Shown piece by piece: positions 53,233 to 61,195 of a stretch of 64,000 bases of DNA (positions within the stretch are counted from its first letter, which is position 1; each line of letters opens with the position of its first letter). The position numbers and the translations under genes were made by a program. Origin of the DNA: Halogranum rubrum (lineage in GTDB: Archaea; Halobacteriota; Halobacteria; Halobacteriales; Haloferacaceae); contig NZ_FOTC01000004.1 in NCBI RefSeq assembly GCF_900114455.1, forward strand, positions 189,320 through 253,319. The letters are read 5' to 3'. The notes under the pieces are model-generated. The model was not told the origin of the DNA, made no database searches, and worked only from the letters and a program-made list of their open reading frames with translations.

Positions 53233-54891
53233 TTACGCCGACACCTGCTCGTCGGGAACGACACCGTCGTCCCACCCACGAATGTCGTAGTACTCCTCCA
53301 GCGCATCTTCGAAGCCTGGCAGGTCGTACGGGAGCGTGTCGTCCGCGCGGTCGAAGCCACGCTGGTTGTTGAAGTGGCGTTCGAGCGTGACGATGCGGTT
53401 ACCGACGGCGAGTAACTCGTCGAACTCCGCACCGAACAGCATCTCGTAGCGCTCGGGGGTCATGTAGTCCCGCGAGAACTTACAGACGACGCCGCTGTCG
53501 TTGACCGCCATCTGGTTCTCTTTCTCGACGAGACGCTGGGGCTTCCCCTCGAACCCAGTGGGGTCGTAGGCGTCGTGTTCGTCGACGAGGGGGTACTCCT
53601 GGGAGTAGAACACGGCGTACATGTGGTCTGCGCCGCGGTTCGCGACGGCGTAGGAGAGGCCCTGTCCGTGGAGGACGCGACCCTCGTGAGCCGCGAAGTC
53701 CATCCCTTTCACCGTCCAGTCCGGAACGTCGAGGTCGTCGTGAACGCGGGCGATTCCTTCCGCGAGGTCGTCGCCGACGCCTTCTCGTTTCGCAATCTTC
53801 TCGACCGTCTCGTGGATGAGGTCGTCGTTGCCGAACTCGTCTTCGGCGGCGAGGTAGGCGGCGACGGTGTTTCCCGCCGAAATCGCGTCCAATCCGTAGC
53901 GGTCACAGAGTTCGTTCGACTTCATCACGTCGACGATGTCGTCGACGCCGGAGTTCGACCCGAACGCCATCGCTACCTCGAACTCGGGTCCTTCGGTCTC
54001 GACGCCACGCTCCTCGTCTCTCGTCGGGAGTTTACACGCGAACGCGCACGCAGAGCAGGTCCCCTTCTTGTACTTCTTCGCCTCGACGGCGTCGCCGTTG
54101 ATTCCGTTGACGCCTTCGAACTGCTGTTCGGTGAAGTAGTAGGAGGGAAGCCCGTTCATCTCGTTGGCGAGGTCCATCACCGCGACCGTCCCCTGTCGCT
54201 TCATGATGTGGTCGTCCGTCGCCGCCTCGCGGTGAATCTCCATCTGAGAGGCGGGAATGTCGATGTCGGGTGCCGAGTCGCCCTCGAAGGTGAGCGCCTT
54301 CACGTTCTTCGACCCCAGAACCGCCCCGAGGCCGCCGCGACCGAATGCTCGCTCCTCGGAGGTCATGATGGACGCGAAGCGAACGAGATTCTCGCCCGCG
54401 GGACCGACGACGGCCGTCTGGTCCGCACCGATGCCGTGTTCGCCGTCGAGATAGGCGACGGTCTCGGGGACCGTCGCACCCGCGAGGTCCGGGACAGCCT
54501 CGAACTCGACGCCGTCGTCGGTGACGTGGAGAACGACGAGTTCGTCGCTCGAACCCGTAATCTCGACGGCGGCGTGACCCGTATCCGCGAAGTTTCGAGA
54601 CATGAACCCGCCGGCGTTCGACGAGAGCAACCCGCCGGTGAGCGGCGAGACGGCCGTCGCGTTCATCCGACCGGTGAAACTCATCGTCGACGCCTGCATC
54701 GGTCCTGTCGCGAGGTACAAGCGATTCTCCGCTCCGAACGGGTCGGCGTCGAACGGAATCCGGTCGTGGGCGAGTTTCGTCGCGACGCCCCGTCCCCCGA
54801 TGAACGATTCGAGGACGTCGTCGATAGACTCGGTCTCTGCCGTTCGCTCCCCGACGTCGACCGTGAGAAGCGGCCCCTGTGTGTGCAGCAT
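53233..54891 (-). CDS. Aldehyde:ferredoxin oxidoreductase (tungsten AOR family)
   Basis: The 552-residue protein opens with the AOR N-domain (GPLLTVDVGERTAETESIDD; ESFIGGRGVATKLAHDRIP; NRLYLATGPMQAS). Cys residues for the 4Fe-4S cluster lie in TCSACAFACK (~279-287) with a further one in GVVCKFSRDY (~469). RAFGRGGLGAVLGSKNVKAL is the typical pterin-cofactor segment. It oxidises an aldehyde to the acid with ferredoxin as acceptor. ATG 54891 is chosen, with a TATA-like GTTAAGTA 24-30 nt upstream (leaderless). It leads the AOR/DoeA-like/GDH operon and is divergent from a diaminobutyrate-type aminotransferase that could make its aldehyde. Confidence 0.88.
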   Translation of the reverse strand: MLHTQGPLLTVDVGERTAETESIDDVLESFIGGRGVATKLAHDRIPFDADPFGAENRLYLATGPMQASTMSFTGRMNATAVSPLTGGLLSSNAGGFMSRNFADTGHAAVEITGSSDELVVLHVTDDGVEFEAVPDLAGATVPETVAYLDGEHGIGADQTAVVGPAGENLVRFASIMTSEERAFGRGGLGAVLGSKNVKALTFEGDSAPDIDIPASQMEIHREAATDDHIMKRQGTVAVMDLANEMNGLPSYYFTEQQFEGVNGINGDAVEAKKYKKGTCSACAFACKLPTRDEERGVETEGPEFEVAMAFGSNSGVDDIVDVMKSNELCDRYGLDAISAGNTVAAYLAAEDEFGNDDLIHETVEKIAKREGVGDDLAEGIARVHDDLDVPDWTVKGMDFAAHEGRVLHGQGLSYAVANRGADHMYAVFYSQEYPLVDEHDAYDPTGFEGKPQRLVEKENQMAVNDSGVVCKFSRDYMTPERYEMLFGAEFDELLAVGNRIVTLERHFNNQRGFDRADDTLPYDLPGFEDALEEYYDIRGWDDGVVPDEQVSA

Positions 54892-54933
54892 ACCCGAGAC
54901 AACACATCCCGTGGTACTTAACGCTTCACGATA

Positions 54934-55030
54934 TCTGTGTACACTGTCCGAAGCTTCTGTGTCCGCTGACACTATTCGAGTCAAAATCCGTGTACGGTCT
55001 GGGCGATTTCTGTGGACAAATTATTTATGA
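54934..55030. promoter_or_regulatory. Four-copy TCTGTGTACA array and divergent promoters
   Basis: TCTGTGTACA (54934-54943), TCTGTGTCCG (54956-54965), TCCGTGTACG (54987-54996) and TCTGTGGACA (55009-55018) have start-to-start spacings of 22, 31 and 22 nt, close to whole helical turns. The array lies between the AOR TATA (minus strand, ~54915-54922) and the TATA of the plus-strand aminotransferase (AATTATTTATGA, 55019-55030). Confidence 0.6.
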
Positions 55031-55051
55031 CTGTTCCGCATTGGCACACGT

Positions 55052-56431
55052 ATGCCAGCAGGACCATCGATAGAGGCGTTACACTTCGACGACGCACCGT
55101 CGGTCGACTCCGTCCCCGGCCCGAAGTCGCGGGCACTCATCGAGAAGCAACAGAACATCGACAGCAGTGCTGTCGCCTACCCCGAGGACATTCCGATTGC
55201 GTTCGAGGAGGGAAAAGGTGCGACGGTTCGTGACGTCGACGGAAACACGTTCATCGATATGTTCGCCGGCATCGGCGTGTTGAACGTCGGTCACTCGAAC
55301 CCGTACGTCCTCGACGCCGTCCACGAGCAGACGGACAAGTTCGTCCACACCGTCGACTTCCCGACGGAAGCGCGACTCGACCTCATCGAGAAACTCGACG
55401 AGATCGCTCCGGGCGCACTCCAGGGGAACAACAAAGTCGTCTTCGGTGGTCCGACCGGCAGCGACGCAGTCGAGGCAGCGATCAAACTCGGCAAGTACAA
55501 CACCGGTGGCAGTGGACTCATCGCCTTCCGTGGCGCGTACCACGGTGCGACGAGCGGTGCGATGAGCGTCACCTCGAACAAGAGCTTCAAGGAGGCGTAC
55601 ACGCCGCTGCTCCCCGACGTCGTTCACGCACCGTACCCGTACCCGTTCGGCCAAGAGAAGAGTCCACAGGCGGCAGTCGACCACGCACTCGAAGAGGTCC
55701 AAGCGATTCTCGAAGACCCCTACGGGGGTCTCGCGAACCCCGCAGGAATCATCGTCGAACCGATTCAGGGCGAAGGTGGTGTCATCACGCCGCCAGAGGG
55801 ATTCCTGCAGGGACTTCGTGACCTCGCCACCGACAACGACGTGCCACTCATCTTCGACGAGATTCAGAGCGGCCTCGGTCGCTCTGGGCAGTGGTGGGCC
55901 AGCGAGTGGTACGACGTCACGCCGGACGTGATGACCTCCGCAAAGGCGCTCGGTGGCGTCGGCTTCCCGCTGTCGGCGACGATGTACGACGAATCGCTCG
56001 ACACGTGGGGGTCGGGCGACCACGCCGGGACGTACCGTGGTCACGTCGTCGGGATGCGTGCCGGCACGCGGGCTATCGAGTACATCCAAGAGCACGACCT
56101 ACTCGCCCACGCGCGCGACCTCGGCGACTACATCCAGACTCGCCTACGGGAGGCCGGCGAGGGCAACCCTCATCTCGCGAAGGTCCGCGGGAAGGGGCTA
56201 TTCATCGGTGCAGAGTTCGTCGACGCCGACGGGCGTCCGGACGGCGAGATGGCCGACGCGATTCAAGACTACTGCTTCGAGCGCGGCGTCCTCGTCTGGA
56301 AGGCAGGTCGTCACGGTAACATCCTGCGCCTGCTCCCACCCCTCGTACTCACGCACGACCTCGCCGAGACGGCTCTCGACGTTATCGTCGACGCTATCGA
56401 GGCGACCACCGCCGCGAAGCAGACGGTCTAA
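55052..56431 (+). CDS. Class III aminotransferase, diaminobutyrate-type
   Basis: The 459-residue PLP enzyme has [40 protein letters not shown] (~130; this [11 protein letters not shown] form is typical of 2,4-diaminobutyrate aminotransferases), [36 protein letters not shown] and the PLP Lys in [11 protein letters not shown] (~295). It should convert 2,4-diaminobutyrate, 4-aminobutyrate or a similar omega-amine to an aldehyde, using 2-oxoglutarate or pyruvate. The aldehyde could feed the divergent AOR, and the glutamate formed could feed GDH. A leaderless start is predicted from the TATA element at 55019-55030. A RidA gene follows after 13 nt. Confidence 0.88.
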   Translation: MPAGPSIEALHFDDAPSVDSVPGPKSRALIEKQQNIDSSAVAYPEDIPIAFEEGKGATVRDVDGNTFIDMFAGIGVLNVGHSNPYVLDAVHEQTDKFVHTVDFPTEARLDLIEKLDEIAPGALQGNNKVVFGGPTGSDAVEAAIKLGKYNTGGSGLIAFRGAYHGATSGAMSVTSNKSFKEAYTPLLPDVVHAPYPYPFGQEKSPQAAVDHALEEVQAILEDPYGGLANPAGIIVEPIQGEGGVITPPEGFLQGLRDLATDNDVPLIFDEIQSGLGRSGQWWASEWYDVTPDVMTSAKALGGVGFPLSATMYDESLDTWGSGDHAGTYRGHVVGMRAGTRAIEYIQEHDLLAHARDLGDYIQTRLREAGEGNPHLAKVRGKGLFIGAEFVDADGRPDGEMADAIQDYCFERGVLVWKAGRHGNILRLLPPLVLTHDLAETALDVIVDAIEATTAAKQTV

Positions 56432-56444
56432 CAGGACACAACCG

Positions 56445-56828
56445 ATGAGTCCAGAGCCAATTACGACCGACGACGCACCGAGGAACGACAACCCCTACTC
56501 ACAGGGCGTTCGTGCGGGTGAGACGCTCTACGTCTCCGGTTACGGGCCAGTCGACCCGGAGACGGGCGAAGACGTCGACGGAGATGTGCGAGCAGAGACG
56601 AAGCAGGTACTCGACAACATCGCTGCGACCGTCGAGGAAGCAGGTGGGTCGCTCGACGACGTGGTCAAGGTGACCGTCTATCTGACCAACCTCGACGACT
56701 ACGACCGCGTCAACGACGCCTACGGTGAGCAGTTCGGCGACGTGCCGCCCGCCCGCGTCTGTGTCGAGGTGTCACGTCTCCCCGACGACGTTCGCGTCGA
56801 GATGGACGCTATCGCCTACCTCGGATAG
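56445..56828 (+). CDS. RidA-family imine deaminase (second copy)
   Basis: The 127-residue protein matches RidA closely: NDNPYSQGVRAGETLYVSGY at the N-terminus, VLDNIAATVEEAGGSLDDVV in the middle and VPPARVCVEVSRLPDDVRVE with the substrate-binding Arg at the C-terminus, followed by the conserved Glu-x-Asp-Ala-Ile tail. It lies 13 nt behind the diaminobutyrate-type aminotransferase, whose imine or enamine intermediates it would remove to protect PLP enzymes. ATG 56445 is chosen; the much longer open frame upstream is a shadow of the aminotransferase. Confidence 0.9.
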   Translation: MSPEPITTDDAPRNDNPYSQGVRAGETLYVSGYGPVDPETGEDVDGDVRAETKQVLDNIAATVEEAGGSLDDVVKVTVYLTNLDDYDRVNDAYGEQFGDVPPARVCVEVSRLPDDVRVEMDAIAYLG

Positions 56829-56848
56829 GCAGCGACGGAGCGTCTCCC

Positions 56849-57502
56849 TCAATCGTTCAACTCTTCGACGCGTCGGTTTCGCTGTTCGGCCGCTTCGTTC
56901 ACCTTCTCCAGGAACTGGGTCATCTGCGCTTTCATCTCGTCACGCATCGTCGACGCCGAAAAGTCCTCAGATTCGGTCATGAGTCGAACGAACGCGCGCA
57001 GTTCTTCGTCGGTGATTTCGTCGAAGTTTCCACCGTCGAGTTTGTCGATGACTTCGTCGACGTCGATCTGCCCGACCGGGTCGACGTTGAAGTCCACTGT
57101 CACCATCCGGTAGTCCGACCCGGCGAGTTTCTGCTCTGCACGGTTGACGCCTTGGCCGAGCATGTCCTTGAACGGGACGTGATACCCCATCGTCCCGAGG
57201 TGGAGGAATCCGAGCATGTCGATGACACCCTGTGTGTAGTCGTCGCGAGCGTCTGCTTCGGGATTAAACACCGTCTCGCGGTCACGGTCTTCGAGGTGGT
57301 CGAAGAGGATACTGAAGTCGAGAATCGAGTTACGGAGTCGGCGACGGATTCTGTTTCGTTTCTGTTTCTTGGAGTGTTCCGTGTAGTCGGTCTTGCGACC
57401 GAGGAGGAACTCCCGGTCACTCGGCGTCAAGATACCCCGCCCGCGGTCGGCGGAGAAGGCCAGGCGTTCGTGAGAACCGCTTTCGTCTCGGTCGTCTTCC
57501 AT
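56849..57502 (-). CDS. Haloarchaeal protein of unknown function
   Basis: The 217-residue acidic protein is not assigned to a function. A basic helix near residues 30-60 (GRKTDYTEHSKKQKRNRIRR, then RLRNSILDFSILFDHL) is followed by acidic helices and a last coiled-coil-like segment (MKAQMTQFLEKVNEAAEQRN). This mix of a positively charged segment and helices could bind nucleic acid. It occurs as a conserved haloarchaeal family in my recollection, with no known role. It is convergent to RidA, and its start codon overlaps a TGTGTATGG element, with TTTGTGTGTACAAA just upstream. Confidence 0.6.
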   Translation of the reverse strand: MEDDRDESGSHERLAFSADRGRGILTPSDREFLLGRKTDYTEHSKKQKRNRIRRRLRNSILDFSILFDHLEDRDRETVFNPEADARDDYTQGVIDMLGFLHLGTMGYHVPFKDMLGQGVNRAEQKLAGSDYRMVTVDFNVDPVGQIDVDEVIDKLDGGNFDEITDEELRAFVRLMTESEDFSASTMRDEMKAQMTQFLEKVNEAAEQRNRRVEELND

Positions 57503-57508
57503 ACACAG

Positions 57509-57522
57509 TTTGTGTGTACAAA
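57509..57522 (-). promoter_or_regulatory. Palindromic TTTGTGTGTACAAA
   Basis: TTTGT and ACAAA arms flank GTGT, 7 nt before the ATG of the unknown gene at 57502. The core matches the island's TGTGTACA element. Such a position around the transcription start suggests repression. Confidence 0.45.
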
Positions 57523-57912
57523 CCGATTAAGAGTTACGAACGCACACAAGAGCACGTTCCCGCTGCGGAGCGGCCACAGCTACTCCAGTCAGAGGCTCGC
57601 GGTGGTAGAATTCGTGCTATAAAGTGTCTCTTTTCGGCACGAACTAAAAGGAATCAACGACATTCGTATACCTCGTCTCCAGTAGCCGTAACCTTTATCC
57701 AAATGACTCGTAATTGGTGTGTTGTGTCATGGGACAAGATACACTGTGCCATGACTAGTGGTCATACGATCCATGAGAACTCAGCACATCACCGACTATC
57801 AGCGGACTCCACGGCGTGTTCACGGCATCCGGAGGAGTCGCGTGACGTCGCCTAACCACGACAGCGGATGGAGTCGTATCGTGCCAAACTGTACGCAGAA
57901 CGGAGAGAGACG
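57523..57912. other. Long upstream region of the BCCT gene
   Basis: 390 nt without a gene. It contains possible TATA elements (CTATAAAG near 57617; ACCTTTATCC near 57691) and a perfect 7-bp inverted repeat, GTCATGG (57726-57732) and CCATGAC (57749-57755), that encloses a TACACTGTG sequence similar to the island element. A long mRNA leader or regulatory site is likely. Confidence 0.35.
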
Positions 57913-59544
57913 ATGAGCCAACCGAACGACCAAGGGCCCCTCAGTGAGTTCCTCGAAGAGATCGAACCGATCGTGTTCGCGTTCGGTGCGGGTATCACCC
58001 TTCTCTTCGTCGCCGTCTTCGCGTTCAACCCAGAGGCGGCGGGGAACCTCGTCACGAGGGGAACGGAGTTCGTACTCGGACACTTCAACTGGGCGTTCTT
58101 GTTAGTGATGCTGGGGTTCGTGTTCTTCCTCCTCTTTCTCATCTTGGGCCCCTGGGGACGGCTCAAACTCGGTGACAAGAGCCCCGAGTTCAGTTACTTT
58201 TCGTACTTTACGATGATCTACTCGGCGGGTCTCGCCGCAGGCATCGTCTTCTGGGGACCTGCTGAGGCGCTCCTCCACTATTCGACCGTCCCACCCCTGT
58301 ACGACGTCGCCGCCGAGTCGCAAGCGGCACTTCCCATCGCGGTACAGTACTCCATATTCCACTGGGCGATTATCCAGTGGTCGTGCTTTACCGTCATGGG
58401 ACTCGGAATCGGTTACTTCGTTCACGAACACGGCGCACCGCTCCGTGTGTCCGCCGTGCTGACGCCGTTCGTCGGTGCGGACAACGTCGACAATCTGCCC
58501 GGGAAACTCATCGACATTCTCGCCGTGTTCGCGACGCTCGGGGGAGTCGCGACGTCGCTCGGGTTCATCGGGCAACAGTTCCTCACCGGACTCGAGTTTC
58601 AGTGGGGCATCCAACTCGGTGACGCCGGAACGATTGGCGTCATCACTGGGATGACGGCGCTGTTCACCGTGTCGCTCGTCCTCGGGGTCGACAAAGGAAT
58701 TCGTCGCCTCTCGAACTTCAACATGATTCTGTTCGGCGTGCTGATGGTGACGACGCTCCTCTTCGGGCCGACCGTTCGCGTGCTCGAACTCAGCACGCAG
58801 GCGATGGGTGGTCTCATCGGCGATTTCTTCAAGATGAGCCTCTTCGCCGACTACACTAACGGTGGCGCGTGGTCGAACGCGTGGACCGTCTTCTACTGGC
58901 TGTGGCCGCTCGCGTGGTCGCCGTTCGCCGGTCTGTTCATCGCACGTATCTCTCGTGGTCGCAGCGTGCGTGAAGTCGCGTTCACCGGCATCGTGGCGAC
59001 GTCGCTCGCGACGATTCCGTGGTTCGCTATCGTCGGTGGAACGGCGGCCATCTACCAACACACGGGCGTCGCAAACATCCTGGGTCCGGTCAACGAGTAC
59101 GGAGAAGCCGTCTCGGGGTACGTGCTCTTCGGCGCAATCGAGTTCATGGGGCTGCCGGTTGGAACACTGCTCTTGTTCGGCTTCCTCGTCCTCGTGACGA
59201 CGTTCTTCGTGACCTCTGCGGATTCGTCGACGCTCGCCGTCTCGATGATGACGACTGGCGGGAAGGAGGAACCCTCGGCGATCAACCGCGTCTTCTGGGG
59301 GATTCTCCAGGGTGCGGTCGCGTCGATTCTGATGGTCATCGGTGGGGTGAGTGCACTTCAGTCCGCTGCGATTATCACTGGTGGCCCGTTCGCCATCGTC
59401 TGTATCATCGCCGTACTCGGACTCGTGAAGACGTTCCGTAGCGAGGGTGGAAACGTGCTTCTTCGCGAGGAGACGACCCTCTACGGGAAACCTGACACGA
59501 CAGAGGCTGACTCTACTCGAGGGGCTACCAGCGACGACGACTGA
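57913..59544 (+). CDS. BCCT-family carrier (betaine/carnitine/choline/ectoine type)
   Basis: The 543-residue protein has 12 transmembrane helices and the BCCT signature around residue 325 (FYWLWPLAWSPF followed by AGLFIARISRGRSVREV). Helix 4 keeps the first substrate-box Trp residues (FHWAIIQWSCF), but helix 8 has Pro where betaine carriers have the second Trp of the WW pair, so the substrate is probably not glycine betaine itself. Uptake is expected to be sodium- or proton-coupled. ATG 57913 is preferred over ATG 57868. A strong hairpin terminator follows. It is the likely importer for the catabolic island. Confidence 0.9.
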   Translation: MSQPNDQGPLSEFLEEIEPIVFAFGAGITLLFVAVFAFNPEAAGNLVTRGTEFVLGHFNWAFLLVMLGFVFFLLFLILGPWGRLKLGDKSPEFSYFSYFTMIYSAGLAAGIVFWGPAEALLHYSTVPPLYDVAAESQAALPIAVQYSIFHWAIIQWSCFTVMGLGIGYFVHEHGAPLRVSAVLTPFVGADNVDNLPGKLIDILAVFATLGGVATSLGFIGQQFLTGLEFQWGIQLGDAGTIGVITGMTALFTVSLVLGVDKGIRRLSNFNMILFGVLMVTTLLFGPTVRVLELSTQAMGGLIGDFFKMSLFADYTNGGAWSNAWTVFYWLWPLAWSPFAGLFIARISRGRSVREVAFTGIVATSLATIPWFAIVGGTAAIYQHTGVANILGPVNEYGEAVSGYVLFGAIEFMGLPVGTLLLFGFLVLVTTFFVTSADSSTLAVSMMTTGGKEEPSAINRVFWGILQGAVASILMVIGGVSALQSAAIITGGPFAIVCIIAVLGLVKTFRSEGGNVLLREETTLYGKPDTTEADSTRGATSDDD

Positions 59545-59548
59545 CTCA

Positions 59549-59578
59549 CGAGTGGTCTGCGACCACTCGGGTACTTTT
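59549..59578 (+). terminator. Hairpin terminator after the BCCT gene
   Basis: CGAGTGGTC-TGC-GACCACTCG is a perfect 9-bp stem with a 3-nt loop, five bases past the stop, followed by GGTACTTTTCC with a T run. Confidence 0.7.
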
Positions 59579-60389
59579 CCTTCGAACGGTTCGCTCCTGC
59601 TTTCCATACGGATTTCGATCTCACCGTGCCGTTCGGATTGGTTCCGATAGAACGGATATAAGCCGCCGTGACGTCCACCTCGACTTACAAAATATCGTCG
59701 AGCACGATGCCACACAGACGAGGGATAGTTCGTCCGAAGTCTGCTGCTACAGTTCAGTCCAGTCGCTGTCGCTCTGGTGTTCCTGAGAGCCGAATGTTTT
59801 TCTATCTCTCTTCGGTACCACTCTCTGACTCGTCATCGCGTAACGAGGGGCGACTATGACAGCATTAGTTGTGTAATGAAAGAGCATTCGACTAACTGTC
59901 TAATCAGGAGAGACACATGTTCTCTCTTCGCAGTGCTCGCGTTGGTCATCCGACGAGGCATGCTGTCAGTTAACGAGAGACGGCCCTGCATCTATCTCCG
60001 ACTGACCAACTGTGTAGCAACTTCGGTATTGTTTGACGACAGTTCAGGTGATTGAACGGACTCGTTCAGTCGGCGCCGGTAGGAGGTCTCGGTTCCTCCC
60101 TGAAGAACGTTTAAGTGGGGTCGCGGAGATGCTGTGACTCCCCCGATTCACTCACAGCTCCATTCAATTTCTGTGTATGTGTTTCCAACTCTTCTGCTGA
60201 ATCTCTACTGAGAAGGTTCTATGTGTGTGAAATTCGAACAGGTGGTAACTTAATCTCTATAACAGCAACATCATGTATTCTACTATGGGTATTTGTTATC
60301 AGATTCCGTTTACGAAGTTCTAGCTGAGCTGCGAAGTAGAGAGACAATAGTTGACATAGTCCTAAGTAATCGGCGCGAATCATCTCTGT
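59579..60389. other. Long non-coding gap before the third IclR gene
   Basis: About 810 nt without a credible frame. At 60086-60103 GGAGG-TCTCGGTT-CCTCC forms a short hairpin followed by CTGAAGAACGTTTAAG and a second GC-rich repeat ending in GACTCCCCC near 60145. The arrangement looks like the structured end of a lost insertion element or a small RNA, but I cannot identify it. The last 250 nt are A/T-rich and hold the IclR promoter. Confidence 0.3.
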
Positions 60390-61157
60390 ATGATTCCTCG
60401 ACGGACGGAGAACGGTCTCAAGACGACCGAAATCTCTCTCCAACTCATCGAACTGCTCGTCGAACAGAACGGCGCGACGTTGGGCGACGTCGTCGACGAG
60501 ACTGGACTCGCGCGGAGTACTGTTCACAACCACTTGCAGACACTTTCACAGTACGGCTACGTCGTCCGCGAGAACAATAGCTACCGAGTCGGTCTCAAAC
60601 TGCACCATTTGGGCGACTTCGCTCGCAAGCAAAACGAGGTGTACGATATTGCAAAGCGAATCGTCACGGACCTCGCAGACGAGACGGAGTTAGAAGTCGA
60701 CTTCACAGTCGAAGAGAACGGCCGGACTGTCTCACTCTACGACGTGACGAACTACACTGATACGCCTTCGTTCCTCGTCGATGGACGACTCTTCCACATG
60801 CACAGTACGGCATCGGGTAAGTCGATTCTAGCAGAATATCCGACTGCTCGCGTCGAAGAGATACTCGACCAGTGGGGACTCCCCGCCGAAACCTCAAAGA
60901 CGATTACGACACGAGCAGAGCTGTTCGACGACTTAGATCGGACTCGAGAGCGAGGGTACGCTCTCAACGACGAGGAAGCTATCGAAGGTCTCTGGGCCGT
61001 GAGTAAAGTAGTGAAAGACCAACTCGGCCGTGTCTGTGGGTCGCTGAACGTGTGTGGACCGACTTATCTTCGTACTGACGAGCGAGAGCGGGCAGTCGTC
61101 GACCAACTTGAGCAACAAGTCACGAGATTTGAACAGGAGATCACGAACTCTGGCTAG
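60390..61157 (+). CDS. IclR-family transcriptional regulator (copy 3)
   Basis: The 255-residue protein has an N-terminal winged helix-turn-helix (about 10-62; TLGDVVDETGLARSTVHNHL) and an IclR effector domain with GRLFHMHSTASGKSILAEYP and EEAIEGLWAVSKVV. The three IclR proteins of the window are clearly different from one another. By position it is the best candidate regulator for the BCCT carrier and the 42-57 kb catabolic genes, but no palindrome could be tied to it. It converges with proA across a hairpin. Confidence 0.87.
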   Translation: MIPRRTENGLKTTEISLQLIELLVEQNGATLGDVVDETGLARSTVHNHLQTLSQYGYVVRENNSYRVGLKLHHLGDFARKQNEVYDIAKRIVTDLADETELEVDFTVEENGRTVSLYDVTNYTDTPSFLVDGRLFHMHSTASGKSILAEYPTARVEEILDQWGLPAETSKTITTRAELFDDLDRTRERGYALNDEEAIEGLWAVSKVVKDQLGRVCGSLNVCGPTYLRTDERERAVVDQLEQQVTRFEQEITNSG

Positions 61158-61160
61158 CTC

Positions 61161-61181
61161 CCGAGAGCTTCACTCTCGGGG
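61161..61181. terminator. Hairpin between convergent iclR and proA
   Basis: CCCGAGAG-CTTCA-CTCTCGGG is a perfect 8-bp stem in the 38-nt gap between two convergent genes, able to serve both directions. Confidence 0.6.
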
Positions 61182-61195
61182 CTGTCGGACCAATA

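Noticed and set aside
57780..57860. Possible tRNA-like GC-rich segment upstream of the BCCT gene
   Set aside because: No acceptor stem pairing or T-loop consensus could be drawn.
58102..59715. Long antisense open frame (537 codons) opposite the BCCT carrier gene
   Set aside because: It mirrors the GC-rich codon pattern of the real gene and is dominated by Arg, His and Glu with no domain. Such antisense frames are routine in haloarchaeal DNA.
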